Shown: positions 27,525 to 36,650, counted from the stretch's first letter. The stretch: 64,000 nucleotides of DNA from Fortiea sp. LEGE XX443 (GCF_015206815.1 NZ_JADEXZ010000008.1:49853-113852), one strand, 5' to 3'. Notes: generated by a model not told the origin, from the letters alone. Program-made: numbers and translations.

Positions 27525-28316
27525 TCATTCATTTCCTAAATAAGCTGCAATTACAGCCGGGTTATTTCTAACTACAGATGGTTCACCCAAAGCAATTAAT
27601 TGCCCAAAATCTAAAACAGCAATGCGATCGCATAAACCCATTACCAAGGGTACGTGATGTTCAATTAGAATGATTGTTAAATTGAAGCGATCGCGAATAT
27701 TGCGAATAAATTTACTCAGGTGCTGTTTTTCACTGGGGTTCATCCCTGCTGCGGGTTCATCTAGGAGTAAAATTTGTGGTTTTAAAGCTAAAGCACGGGC
27801 AATTTCTAAGCGACGTTGATCACCGTAAGCGAAGTTTTTAGCTTTTTCTTCGGTGCGATCGCTCAATCCAACTAATTCTAATAATTCTAAAGCTTGTTGC
27901 CTACTTTTGTACTCTTCACTGGGAGCAGGTGGCAATCCCAAAACTCCTGTAATCATATTACTTTTAGTATGTAAATGTCTGGCAATTATGATATTTTCTA
28001 ATGCTGATAGTTCAGCAAACAATCGGATGTTTTGAAAGGTTCGAGCAATACCTAAACTTGCAATTTGATATGGACGCAGTTGAGATATTTCCGTACCTTG
28101 ATAAATTAATTTTCCATCAGAAGGCGGAATGAAGGCTGTAATTAAATTAAATAGAGTTGTTTTACCAGCGCCGTTAGGGCCAATTAATCCAAAAATCTCA
28201 TATTGATTGACTTTAAAAGATACATTATTCACTGCTATCAAACCCCCAAAGCTGCGGGTTAGGGACTTGATTTCTAATAAAACTTTGCTTTCATCTGTAG
28301 AAGTAATCTGAGCCAT
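27525..28316 (-). CDS. livG: Branched-chain/neutral amino-acid ABC transporter ATPase (LivG type)
   Basis: A 263-aa ATP-binding subunit of a HAAT-family importer. Walker A is GLIGPNGAGKTTLFN, the signature region FAYGDQRRLEIARAL, Walker B ILLLDEPAAGMNP, and the switch His lies in LIEHHVPLVMGL. The LivG-specific AGMNPSEK and the long insertion after Walker A distinguish it from LivF. It lies 18 bp downstream of livM and is the last gene of the cluster. The usual second ATPase (LivF/NatE) is not in the cluster, so it must be encoded elsewhere or be dispensable. Confidence 0.92.
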   Translation of the reverse strand: MAQITSTDESKVLLEIKSLTRSFGGLIAVNNVSFKVNQYEIFGLIGPNGAGKTTLFNLITAFIPPSDGKLIYQGTEISQLRPYQIASLGIARTFQNIRLFAELSALENIIIARHLHTKSNMITGVLGLPPAPSEEYKSRQQALELLELVGLSDRTEEKAKNFAYGDQRRLEIARALALKPQILLLDEPAAGMNPSEKQHLSKFIRNIRDRFNLTIILIEHHVPLVMGLCDRIAVLDFGQLIALGEPSVVRNNPAVIAAYLGNE

Positions 28317-28334
28317 TTTTAAATTTGCATATAT

Positions 28335-29270
28335 TTACTTATTTCTTACTTTACTCAATTTAAAAATATCAGGAGTAACTAAACCTTGAGGAAAGAAAAT
28401 AGTACCTATCACTATGAGTAGACCAAAAATAATTAATCTTCCATCTCTGAGAAATTGCGCTAACCAATTTAACCAATTAGGAAAAATACCTGAGTCGGCT
28501 ATAGCGCGTAAAATTTCTGGTAAAGCTGTAAATACCATCCCGCCTACAACTGAACCTAAAAAAGTTCTGGAACCGCCAATTAAAACAAAAGTTAAGTAAA
28601 TAATACTAGCATCAAATGTACCTTGTCGCGCATTCCAAGTATTCAGAAAATGAGCGCTAATTGCACCTACAATTCCTGCCAAAATTGCACCAAGAGTAAA
28701 GGCTAAAACTTTATAGTAAGTGGGATTAATTCCCATAGCCCCTGCTGCTAATTCATCTTCCCGAATAGCGGTAAATGCCCTACCAACTCGTACACGTTCT
28801 AAACGGTAAAATAACACCATACTAATTAATAGTAATGGCAAAGCAATCCATAAATATTCAATTTGTGTTTGAAAGGGTTGAGGAATGCCAAAAATACCAA
28901 CAGCACCACCTGTAATTTCTAAATTTAAGGAAAAAACTCGCAATACTTCGACAAAAGCAATAGTAGCGATCGCTAAATAAATTCCTCGTAACCTTAGGGC
29001 TGGAATTCCCACAACTGCACCTAATATACCAGACACTAAACCAGCAATTAACATTTCTAATAAAAGTAAATATATCGGAAATGAATTACTATTAGATGCA
29101 AAAAATTTTGTGGACAAAATCGCTGCAATATATCCACCTAAAGCATAAAATCCTGGACTTGCTAAAGATAATTGCCCAGTCATTAGAGGTAAATAAAGTG
29201 AAAGTCCTAATAACGCTCCTAACACCATAGAGACGATGAGTGAACCATAAGTTGAAAAAAAATCAGCCAT
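28335..29270 (-). CDS. livM: Branched-chain/neutral amino-acid ABC permease (LivM type)
   Basis: A 311-aa inner-membrane permease with about 9-10 hydrophobic segments and the LivM signature LASPGFYALGGYIAA near the N-terminus. The coupling-helix region RVGRAFTAIREDELAAGAMG contacts the ATPase. LIGGSRTFLGSVVGG is also typical. It lies between livH (26-bp gap) and livG (18-bp gap), in the usual HMG order. Confidence 0.92.
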   Translation of the reverse strand: MADFFSTYGSLIVSMVLGALLGLSLYLPLMTGQLSLASPGFYALGGYIAAILSTKFFASNSNSFPIYLLLLEMLIAGLVSGILGAVVGIPALRLRGIYLAIATIAFVEVLRVFSLNLEITGGAVGIFGIPQPFQTQIEYLWIALPLLLISMVLFYRLERVRVGRAFTAIREDELAAGAMGINPTYYKVLAFTLGAILAGIVGAISAHFLNTWNARQGTFDASIIYLTFVLIGGSRTFLGSVVGGMVFTALPEILRAIADSGIFPNWLNWLAQFLRDGRLIIFGLLIVIGTIFFPQGLVTPDIFKLSKVRNK

Positions 29271-29296
29271 AAATGACAGTCAGAATGCAAAATTAA

Positions 29297-30247
29297 TTAG
29301 ACTTTTTGAATAAATCGACGACCTAGTAAACCTTGAGGTCTAACTAACAGCATGATAAACAAAATACCAAAGGCGACAGCATCTTTGTAGCCTGAATATT
29401 CTGCGGGGACAAAAGCTTCTACCAATCCAATTAATAATCCTCCCAGTACTGCACCAGGAATACTACCTAAGCCACCCAAGACTATCACTGCTAAACCTCG
29501 CAATCCGAAGGCGATACCAAAATAAGGGCCAGCAATACTCACGCTAGAAGCCACCAAAGTTCCTGCTAATCCTGCTAAAAAACTGCTGATGAAGAATGTC
29601 AGAACAATAAAGCGATCGCTGTTGATACCGAGTAGACTAGCAGTGGTTGGATCTTCTGCGATCGCCTGCATGGCTTTACCATATTTAGTTTTATTAATAA
29701 AATAGGTAAGAATTGCCACAATTACCACTGATACAACAAAAATTAACACCTGCACACTGCGAATTGGAATTGGTTTTTCAACAGTACCGAAGTTAATTGC
29801 AGGTGGTAAATTACCAAAAGTATTGGCTGGATATGTGTAACTTTCTGCACCTACTAAATACTGAATTAAATTGACAATTACTACTGCTACACCCAAGCTA
29901 GAAACAACTGTTAACAAAGAGTCAGATCCTTGACGACGTAACGGTAGAAAAGCAACACGTTCCATTACTACTCCTACCAATCCTGCTAAGGCACTTCCGA
30001 TAATTATGGATATAGCAAATGGTAATTGTACCGGAAGTGCCGCATTAGCCAGCAAACCGTTAAATCCAAAAGTTCCACCCATGAGTGAGTATGTGAAATA
30101 TGCACCCAAGGTAAAAATTGCACCATGAGCTAAGTTAATGATGCCTAAAATTGAATAAACTAGAGTATATCCTAAAGCAAAAATTGCATAAACACTGCCA
30201 ATAGATAACCCATTTAATAATTGTTGTAAAAACAGACTAATATCCAT
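29297..30247 (-). CDS. livH: Branched-chain/neutral amino-acid ABC permease (LivH type)
   Basis: A 316-aa permease with about eight membrane segments. LivH hallmarks are NGLSIGSVYAIFALGYTLVY at the start, INLAHGAIFTLGAYF, the coupling-helix region AMQAIAEDPTTASLLGIN, and VIVLGGLGSIPGAVLGG. It starts 7 bp after the binding-protein stop, so the two are co-transcribed. Confidence 0.93.
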   Translation of the reverse strand: MDISLFLQQLLNGLSIGSVYAIFALGYTLVYSILGIINLAHGAIFTLGAYFTYSLMGGTFGFNGLLANAALPVQLPFAISIIIGSALAGLVGVVMERVAFLPLRRQGSDSLLTVVSSLGVAVVIVNLIQYLVGAESYTYPANTFGNLPPAINFGTVEKPIPIRSVQVLIFVVSVVIVAILTYFINKTKYGKAMQAIAEDPTTASLLGINSDRFIVLTFFISSFLAGLAGTLVASSVSIAGPYFGIAFGLRGLAVIVLGGLGSIPGAVLGGLLIGLVEAFVPAEYSGYKDAVAFGILFIMLLVRPQGLLGRRFIQKV

Positions 30248-30254
30248 GTAGTCA

Positions 30255-31448
30255 CTATTTTAAAAATGTAAATTTGCCTTTACTTCCGTCTGATTCCATT
30301 TTAATTTGAGCTACATAAAAGTCTTTTTGGACTACTTCTCCTATGGGTGTAAAACCAATTTCACCTAAAGGTGTGTTGTACTTCCCAGTTAGTAGCTGTT
30401 TGTTCAATTCTGTTCGCAATTCTTGGATTTGTAACTGATTAACTTTGCTCTTTTGATCTAAAGATTTGAGAGCTTCTACATATACCTGTACTGCGGCAAA
30501 AGCTTGGGCGCTAAATTGTGGTGGTTCTTTCTTATATTGGTCTACATAGGCTTTACGAAACGCCGCATTAATTTCGCCTGGATGTTCAGGGCTATATGCT
30601 TGAGCAATCAGTACACCATCGCAAAGTGCTTTACAAACTGGCAATATATTTGAAGTGTTCAAACCATTACCACCGACAATTAAGCCTTTATAACCTAGTT
30701 CTCGGAGTTGTCTAACTAAGTTACCGCCATCAGCGGCTAAACCTGAGATAATCACTAAATCTGGTTTAAGGTTAATAGCATTGGTTGCTTGGCTTTGAAA
30801 ATCTGTGTCGCTAGTTTGGAACCTTTGGACTGTGACTAATTCCAAACCTTGCTCCTTCACAGTTTGTTGAAAAATCTCTGTTTCTGATTTGCTGAATGCG
30901 TCATTTTGTGCATAGAAAACCGCAACTCTTTTAATGTTAGGATTTAGTTTGATTGCAGCTTTTACGGAATTAGGAGCAACGACAGAAACAGGTGCCGAAA
31001 CACGAGCAATGTAATCGCCGATTTCGGGTATACCTTTGGCTGTATTTGATGGGCCAAGCACTGGTATTTTAGAACGTTCAGCAATTGGGTCAGCACTAAA
31101 AGCTTGTTGTGATAAAGTAGGCCCGACAATTCCAACAACTTTATCTTTATTAATTAATGCTTGAAAGGCGTTAATTGTTCCAGCTTCATCACCGGCTGTA
31201 TCTTGAAATACTAATTTAAACGGTGTGCCATTAATCCCACCTTTATCGTTGAAATATTTCTCGGCAATTTTAGCTCCAGCAACTTGTTCTTGACCGAGTA
31301 ATGCAACATTACTAGTTTGTGCAACAGCGATACCAATGGGAATAATTTTATTTGTAGAGTTTGTGCTAGTGTTAGAGCCACCACAGGCGGTTAGTAATAA
31401 AGCGCAAGTAGATAATAATGCTGTGATATGAGTAAAAGCGTTTTTCAT
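30255..31448 (-). CDS. Amino-acid-binding lipoprotein of the Liv/Nat transporter
   Basis: Periplasmic type I solute-binding protein of about 397 aa. ATG at 31448 (MKNAFTHITALLSTC) gives a clean lipoprotein signal with lipobox LTAC; ATG at 31490 would add an unlikely hydrophilic extension. Mature features are IIPIGIAVAQTSNVALLGQE, AEKYFNDKGGING, VGIVGPTLSQQAFSADPIAE and AFRKAYVDQYKKEPPQFSAQ. It resembles NatB/LivJ. Substrate is probably neutral amino acids. It lies 75 bp after the flavoprotein gene on the same strand, possibly in the same transcript. Confidence 0.9.
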   Translation of the reverse strand: MKNAFTHITALLSTCALLLTACGGSNTSTNSTNKIIPIGIAVAQTSNVALLGQEQVAGAKIAEKYFNDKGGINGTPFKLVFQDTAGDEAGTINAFQALINKDKVVGIVGPTLSQQAFSADPIAERSKIPVLGPSNTAKGIPEIGDYIARVSAPVSVVAPNSVKAAIKLNPNIKRVAVFYAQNDAFSKSETEIFQQTVKEQGLELVTVQRFQTSDTDFQSQATNAINLKPDLVIISGLAADGGNLVRQLRELGYKGLIVGGNGLNTSNILPVCKALCDGVLIAQAYSPEHPGEINAAFRKAYVDQYKKEPPQFSAQAFAAVQVYVEALKSLDQKSKVNQLQIQELRTELNKQLLTGKYNTPLGEIGFTPIGEVVQKDFYVAQIKMESDGSKGKFTFLK

Positions 31449-31523
31449 CAAAAAGTAATTATGTACTGAATCGGGGAATAAATTTATCAAGGCGCGAAGA
31501 CTATGATATCGTACAGCGCAGAA

Positions 31524-32705
31524 TTAACGAAAGCGTTCCATAAAACGGCGGTCAATCCAATCTTTCCAGCACCATAATAGGGGATGGGGTGGTAAGGTGA
31601 ATGCGCCTTTGGTGGCGATCGCTCTTTTGTCGCCTGTACCAATTAAACTTAAATATTGTTGTTGTGGTTTATAAGCTTTGAGTGGCTTACCTAATACAGT
31701 TCGTTGCAAGTTCTCAAATAACGGCTTACCTTGACGTACCGCAAATACTCCAGCTTTCGGACAAGGATGATTTACTATTGTGGCAATATCACCTACTGCA
31801 AATACCTGTGGATGGGTTTGAGATTGCAAAGTATCTTCTACTAAAATAAAGCCTTGTTCATCAGTTCCTAATCCTGTAGTTTTTAACCAGTCTGGTGCTG
31901 ATGCTTGTGTTACCCAAAAAACTTTTTGACACTCCAGACTTAATCCAGATTCACATTTAACTGTAAATAATTCTTCATTTCTCTTACTCACAGGTGCAAT
32001 TTCAGATACAGTTTCCCCTAGATGCAACTTAATATCTCGACTAGTTAAAACTTGTTTTACTTGGTATTGCACAGAGGAATGATAATGAGGCAATATTTTT
32101 TGATGGCGCTGAAATAAGTGAACTTCTAGATTTTGAATTGATTGTTGATTTGCCTTCAAAATCTGCTGTAAATGTGTTTGCATAGACAGTGCTAATTCCA
32201 CGCCACCAGCGCCACCACCAACAATAGCAATTTTAAGTTTTTGTTGGGGATTATCTTCTACACTTTGCAGTAATTTATACCAATGTTCTAATAGTTTTGC
32301 TACTGGTTTAGCTGGGATTGTATATTCTGCTGCACCAGATACAGATATTGTGGCTGGAGTGCTGCCAATATCAACAGACAGAATATCAAAATTTATAGCA
32401 GGACGATTAGCACAAATGACTTTGTGATTGTTTAAATCTAGACCAATTACTCGGTCTATATATAACTGTGCATGAGCAAAGTTAGCTAATTTATACAAAT
32501 CAATATGGCATTCATCATAACTATATAACCCGGCAATGTGTCCTGGTAACATCCCAGAATAAGGTGTATTGGATGCTGGGCTAATTAAAGTTAAATGCAC
32601 ACCTAGTAATGGTTTCATACCAAACATTCTTAAGGCGATCGCATGACTATGACCACCACCAATCAGCACTAAGTCTTTAACTATGGGCTGTAAATTTTGC
32701 TGCAT
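31524..32705 (-). CDS. NDH-2-like FAD oxidoreductase resembling the N-terminal half of cyanobacterial SelD
   Basis: A 393-aa two-dinucleotide-binding flavoprotein. FAD site KDLVLIGGGHSHAIALRMFG (about 10-29), a second GxGxxG for NAD(P)H in IAIVGGGAGGVELALS (about 159-174), and FAVGDIATI near the end. The GGGHSH start and final WIDRRFMERF closely resemble the N-terminal oxidoreductase module that many cyanobacteria fuse to selenide water dikinase (SelD). Here the protein stops at the fusion point and no SelD domain follows; the binding-protein gene begins instead. It is either a genuine stand-alone form or a fusion that lost its kinase half. Confidence 0.78.
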   Translation of the reverse strand: MQQNLQPIVKDLVLIGGGHSHAIALRMFGMKPLLGVHLTLISPASNTPYSGMLPGHIAGLYSYDECHIDLYKLANFAHAQLYIDRVIGLDLNNHKVICANRPAINFDILSVDIGSTPATISVSGAAEYTIPAKPVAKLLEHWYKLLQSVEDNPQQKLKIAIVGGGAGGVELALSMQTHLQQILKANQQSIQNLEVHLFQRHQKILPHYHSSVQYQVKQVLTSRDIKLHLGETVSEIAPVSKRNEELFTVKCESGLSLECQKVFWVTQASAPDWLKTTGLGTDEQGFILVEDTLQSQTHPQVFAVGDIATIVNHPCPKAGVFAVRQGKPLFENLQRTVLGKPLKAYKPQQQYLSLIGTGDKRAIATKGAFTLPPHPLLWCWKDWIDRRFMERFR

Positions 32706-32811
32706 TTATGCGTTACATTCACTGACTTTGCTATGTGGAGTAAGTGATAGAGCAACTGTCTACCCTTACCCCATCATTATTAACAAAATTAACGCTAATC
32801 TAGTCTAAAAA

Positions 32812-33360
32812 TTACTCCCACTCGGTTCCACGGAAAGGGTAGTTTCTGGGAATGATGTACTCCAGTCCTTGTAGTAAGAAACCAAAATCTACACGGGAGA
32901 AGGGATGAGTACCGATGTTTGCAAAGTATAAGCGACCATCCGGCTTGATGAGAAACACAGCAGGTTCGCTAAATAAAGCTGGTTCACTTTCAAAATGTCC
33001 TTTGGTGAGATACAGTCCCCAACGGCGCATTTCATCGGGGGTCAAGCTGTACCCAATTGTGATATTTTGGGTATTGGCTTTTTGTTGAAATTGTTGCGCT
33101 CTTTCTACAGTATCGCCGCTGATTGCGATCGCTCCTACACCTAGTTTTTTGAAAGCATCAAGTTTTTGCTCTAAATCGGTAATATATTGTTCGCAAATGG
33201 GACAGTGTAGACCTCGGTAGAACACAACCATTGTGTAGTTTTCCGGGGTTTGGTCAGCTAGTTTCCAAATGCTTCCATCTAAGGTTTTGACCTCCAAAAC
33301 AGGAGCCGGATTGCCCATGATTAGTTTCGGTGAGGTCATTTTTTCGGATTGAGTAATCAT
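32812..33360 (-). CDS. Peroxiredoxin-like (AhpC/TSA-type thioredoxin fold) protein
   Basis: A 182-aa thioredoxin-fold protein with an N-terminal peroxiredoxin-like region (NPAPVLEVKTLDGSIWKLAD) and the active-site sequence VFYRGLHCPICEQY. This is a CPxC form where typical peroxiredoxins have TxxC. The rest, LGVGAIAISGDTVERAQQF and YFANIGTHPFSRVDFGFLL, fits a cyanobacterial subgroup annotated peroxiredoxin-like. Expected role is thiol-dependent peroxide reduction or disulfide exchange. It lies 106 bp before the flavoprotein gene. ATG at 33339 is an alternative start. Confidence 0.82.
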   Translation of the reverse strand: MITQSEKMTSPKLIMGNPAPVLEVKTLDGSIWKLADQTPENYTMVVFYRGLHCPICEQYITDLEQKLDAFKKLGVGAIAISGDTVERAQQFQQKANTQNITIGYSLTPDEMRRWGLYLTKGHFESEPALFSEPAVFLIKPDGRLYFANIGTHPFSRVDFGFLLQGLEYIIPRNYPFRGTEWE

Positions 33361-33753
33361 GATTTTGTCTCCAATTTAATAGGTGCGTTCAGTCAAAAAT
33401 TTACCTCGCACCTGTTTATACCTTGAAGGTGAACTATTGAGCAAGACTATTTTGAAGATAAAACTTATAAAAGTTATCAATAATTTTTTAGTGGGAAGTA
33501 TGCACAAGGTAAAAATTCAGGTTTGAGCGAACAATATAATGTGTCAACCCTACAAAATAAATAATGTTTTCTTAATTTCTTTTTTTAGAGATATTTGTAA
33601 TAGCAACTATAGCAGTTCTAAATCGTGCGTGAATAAAAATATCCCCAACTTCTTAGAGAAGTAGAGAATCTAAATCTTTCAATATTTTGCAAAAACTAAC
33701 GAAAATTACCATCAGATTTTGATTTTTCAGGTAAGCTGGCAAAAGCAGTTTTC
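33361..33753. other. Divergent spacer, peroxiredoxin-like / HAD
   Basis: 393 bp, AT-rich. A fragment CCCCAACTTCTTAGAGAAGT (about 33642-33661) looks like a dispersed-repeat remnant. No ORF, RNA or clear operator is seen. Confidence 0.35.
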
Positions 33754-34554
33754 ATGCTCAAAACTATGACGGCCAGTAGCCCTACAATTTTAGCCTTAGA
33801 CTTTGACGGAGTAATTTGTGACGGACTAATTGAATATTTTGAGGTAGCATGGCGTACCTACTGTGCAATTTGGTCGCCTGTTAACGATACACCACCCGAC
33901 GATGACTTGGCTTTAAGATTTTACCGTCTTAGACCTGTGATTGAAACAGGTTGGGAAATGCCTTTGTTAATCAAAGCTTTGTTAGAGGGAGTGTCTGATG
34001 AGCAGATTCTTCAGGAATGGGTAACGATTACTCCACAAATTTTGTTAAATGATAAGTTGCAGGCTAGAGAAATTGGTGCAAAACTAGATCACCTGCGGGA
34101 TGACTGGATTGCTACAGATTTAGATGGCTGGCTGAGTCTGCACAAATTTTATCCAGGTGTGATCGAAAAAATTAAATTGACTCTAGATAGTGATGTGCAG
34201 TTGTTCATCGTCACCACTAAAGAAGGGCGGTTTGTGCAGCAACTGTTACAACAAGAAGGGGTGAATTTACCGTCAGCAGCAATTTTTGGCAAAGAAGTGA
34301 AACGACCCAAATACGAAATTCTGCGAGAATTAATTCAGACAGCCAATCAACAGCCAGTTAGTTTATGGTTTATCGAAGACCGAATTAAGACTTTGCAGTT
34401 AGTTCAACAGCAAGGTGACCTTGAAGATGTAAAACTTTTCTTGGCAGATTGGGGCTATAATACTCAACCAGAAAGAAAAGCTGCTCAAGATGACCAGCGG
34501 ATTCAGTTACTATCGCTGTCGCAGTTTGCCAAAAACTTCTCTGATTGGTTGTAA
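33754..34554 (+). CDS. HAD-superfamily hydrolase
   Basis: A 266-aa haloacid-dehalogenase-fold phosphatase. Motif I is LALDFDGVICDG with both catalytic aspartates, motif II Thr is in LFIVTTKEGRF, the motif III Lys is probably in KRPKYE, and motif IV is LWFIEDRIKT. The cap inserts after motif I (about 30-140). The substrate is unknown. A second methionine (M5) gives an alternative start. It ends at a hairpin of the TAGAGACG family. Confidence 0.85.
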   Translation: MLKTMTASSPTILALDFDGVICDGLIEYFEVAWRTYCAIWSPVNDTPPDDDLALRFYRLRPVIETGWEMPLLIKALLEGVSDEQILQEWVTITPQILLNDKLQAREIGAKLDHLRDDWIATDLDGWLSLHKFYPGVIEKIKLTLDSDVQLFIVTTKEGRFVQQLLQQEGVNLPSAAIFGKEVKRPKYEILRELIQTANQQPVSLWFIEDRIKTLQLVQQQGDLEDVKLFLADWGYNTQPERKAAQDDQRIQLLSLSQFAKNFSDWL

Positions 34555-34562
34555 AAAAGTTG

Positions 34563-34588
34563 TAGAGACGTGATATTTTGCGTCTCTA
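34563..34588. terminator. TAGAGACG-type hairpin after the HAD gene
   Basis: TAGAGACG and CGTCTCTA flank a 10-base loop. This is a common small inverted repeat of Nostoc genomes. A similar hairpin (GTAGAGGC/GCCTCTAC) lies at about 39766-39793. Confidence 0.6.
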
Positions 34589-34593
34589 GTTTA

Positions 34594-34650
34594 TCAAAGC
34601 TTGTCTGGGTCAATACCCAATGCTGTGAGTTTAGCAGCTAGTTTCTCCCG
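34594..34650 (-). pseudogene. Remnant of the C-terminus of a Uma2 family gene
   Basis: The minus strand reads R-EKLAAKLTALGIDPDKL-stop, the typical end of Uma2 proteins, and is closed by an in-frame TAA (34651-34653) immediately before. Only about 18 codons survive. No other part of the gene is recognised upstream, so it is a truncated relic. Confidence 0.6.
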
Positions 34651-34653
34651 TTA

Positions 34654-34952
34654 TCGAATAATCGCATGTTACTTTATGAGAGGTGATGGAATCCAGTATT
34701 ATGGACTACCGTTGTTTTGAATCACATGATCAAAGACCTTAATGAGCCAGTCTTCAAAAGAGTCATTTTCCACACAAATACTCTACTTATATTTTCCCGT
34801 CCGACTTTACCTTGAGACTTGCGCGTGTACTGCCGATCATAAGTCCACGCTCTGTACGAATGATACTTATTTGTTCATTAAATACTGGACTCATAGTATA
34901 GCCTCATCTCAAGTCCAACAGTAAAATTCACGTTGCATTTATTTTACCTGTA
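34654..34952. other. Degenerate stretch between Uma2 relic and hicB
   Basis: About 300 bp with no credible gene. A 60-codon open frame at 34742-34924 lacks family resemblance and codon bias and is probably chance. Sequence is likely decayed accessory DNA. Confidence 0.35.
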
Positions 34953-35168
34953 TTAAGCGGCGACTTCGATATAAGCTGATGAGGTTGTGGGCTGCGGAAT
35001 CTCCAATCCTTCTAACTTCAAACCATCAAGATGGAATTCTACCGCCTCACGCATATTTTGTTCAACTTCTTCACGGGTTTCTCCTGTCGAGACACATCCT
35101 AGTAAGTCAGGAGAATAGGCAGAATATCCAGTTTCTGTCTTTTCAATCACAATAAGATATTGCATCAT
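34953..35168 (-). CDS. hicB: HicB-type antitoxin
   Basis: The antitoxin of a HicAB module, 71 aa. It has the degenerate RNase-H-like HicB core: YLIVIEKTETGYSAYSPDLLG, then CVSTGETREEVEQNMREAVEFHLDGL. No C-terminal ribbon-helix-helix or HTH domain is present. It therefore belongs to the short form, and autoregulation by direct DNA binding is doubtful. The gene overlaps hicA by 4 bp and is translated second. Confidence 0.9.
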   Translation of the reverse strand: MMQYLIVIEKTETGYSAYSPDLLGCVSTGETREEVEQNMREAVEFHLDGLKLEGLEIPQPTTSSAYIEVAA

Positions 35169-35350
35169 TTCAGACCCGCTTGTTTTAAGATGCTATCCAA
35201 TGTTCCCGGAGCCAGATCATCACCCGGTTTTCCTGGTACAGTAACCAAACCCAATTTATCAGGGTGTTTGTATTGACGATGGCTACCTCGTGTTCGAGCC
35301 AAATACCATCCATATTCTTCAATTAGTTTGATTATATCTCTAACCTTCAT
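35165..35350 (-). CDS. hicA: HicA-type mRNA interferase toxin
   Basis: A 61-aa double-stranded-RNA-binding-like toxin that cleaves mRNA. Features are VRDIIKLIEEYGWYLARTRG, the catalytic His24 in GSHRQYKHP, and LGLVTVPGKPGDDLAPGTL. The key residue and length are intact, so it should be active when free of HicB. Toxin first and antitoxin second is the standard hicAB order. Confidence 0.92.
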   Translation of the reverse strand: MKVRDIIKLIEEYGWYLARTRGSHRQYKHPDKLGLVTVPGKPGDDLAPGTLDSILKQAGLK

Positions 35351-35474
35351 TTCTTAAGTTTATGCTACGCTCAGTACAAGTTTGTAATTAAGAAAGTCAG
35401 ATATGATTGATGTGGGTTTCGCATTTTGAATGTGTTGTTGAATTTTAAAGAATTGATATAACTTCTAAAAATCT

Positions 35475-36650
35475 ATGCTTGACCTGACAAAATTAGCGCG
35501 ACAAATGCAAGGTTTAAGTCAGCATCTATCACTAGAAGCTGTTGCTGGTCGTCAGCGTTTAGAGTTAGCGCAACAACATTTAAAAAATGCTTACGAGTGT
35601 CAGTCAGATTTAATCGAACGTCAAGAGAAATGGCGCGATCGCATTCTCTTTGCTAATGCTACTCCAATTGAGCCATTAGAAACTCGCATTGATATTCCTG
35701 TACCGCCTAAGGTACATACTGTGATTGCAACGGATGGTTCACAAATTGCACCCAGCCATCACGAAATTGCTTACTGCTATCTCTTAAATATTGGCAGAGT
35801 TGTTTTACACTACGGTCAAAATCGCCATCCACTACTTGATAGTTTGCCAGAGGTATTTTACCGCCCAGAAGATTTATATGTGTCTCGACAGTGGGGAATT
35901 AGAACTGAGGAATGGATGGGTTTTTGTCGTACAGCTAGTGAAACAACGGTACTAGCCGAATTAGCATGTGCAGCTAGGGGAGATGCACCAACTCTCGCAA
36001 TGGTGGATGGTTCGTTAATTTATTGGTTTTTGGAACAATTACCACTTGATGCACGCGATCGCATTTTACCGCCGATTTTGCAAGCTTGGCAGCAAATGCG
36101 TGAGGCAAAAATCCCGTTAATGGGTTATCTCAGCGCTTCTCGTAATGTTGAAGGTATCAACTTTTTGCGGTTGATGGCTTGTCCTCATCCAGTCCCCGAT
36201 TGTGTAAGTTATTGTCCAAACCAGTTAGAAAAAGTTCCTTGCAAAGTTTTTGAACCATTACGAGACACGTCTTTGTGGTCAACCCAACTCCAACCAGGAC
36301 AACGCGGCCCTCTGTGGCGGAGTAATGCGCGGATTTTAGAGTTTTATGAAGGAAAAAGCATTTATTTTTGTTACGTCCACGTTGGTGCGGAAATTGCCCG
36401 CATCGAAGTACCAGCATGGGTTGTAGAGAATGCAGCGATGTTTGATGAAGCTTTGGGGTTAATGTTGGCGCAAGTCCAAAAAGGATATGGCTACCCAGTG
36501 GCGATCGCAGAAGCGCATAATCAAGCTGTGGTAAGAGGTGGCGATAAAGCGCGTTTCTTTGCCCTTTTAGAAAAACAAATGATTAAAGCTGGTTTGAAGA
36601 ATGTCGGCACTTCCTACAAAGAAGCACGAAAACGGGGAAGTATTGCTTAA
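35475..36650 (+). CDS. nurA: NurA domain nuclease
   Basis: A 391-aa NurA-family protein. The NurA catalytic Asp is in VIATDGSQIAPSHHEIAY (about residue 92), with a second acidic site in TLAMVDGSLIYWFL and more acidic positions in the C-terminal third (VGAEIARIEVPAW). In archaea NurA works with HerA in 5'-end resection of double-strand breaks. In cyanobacteria it occurs without an adjacent herA, and none is seen here. It lies alone after the divergent hicA. DNA-repair function is inferred from the family. Confidence 0.88.
   Translation: MLDLTKLARQMQGLSQHLSLEAVAGRQRLELAQQHLKNAYECQSDLIERQEKWRDRILFANATPIEPLETRIDIPVPPKVHTVIATDGSQIAPSHHEIAYCYLLNIGRVVLHYGQNRHPLLDSLPEVFYRPEDLYVSRQWGIRTEEWMGFCRTASETTVLAELACAARGDAPTLAMVDGSLIYWFLEQLPLDARDRILPPILQAWQQMREAKIPLMGYLSASRNVEGINFLRLMACPHPVPDCVSYCPNQLEKVPCKVFEPLRDTSLWSTQLQPGQRGPLWRSNARILEFYEGKSIYFCYVHVGAEIARIEVPAWVVENAAMFDEALGLMLAQVQKGYGYPVAIAEAHNQAVVRGGDKARFFALLEKQMIKAGLKNVGTSYKEARKRGSIA

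Noticed and set aside
34742..34924. 60-codon frame near hicB
   Set aside because: Cys/Tyr/Ser-rich nonsense composition inside decayed DNA.
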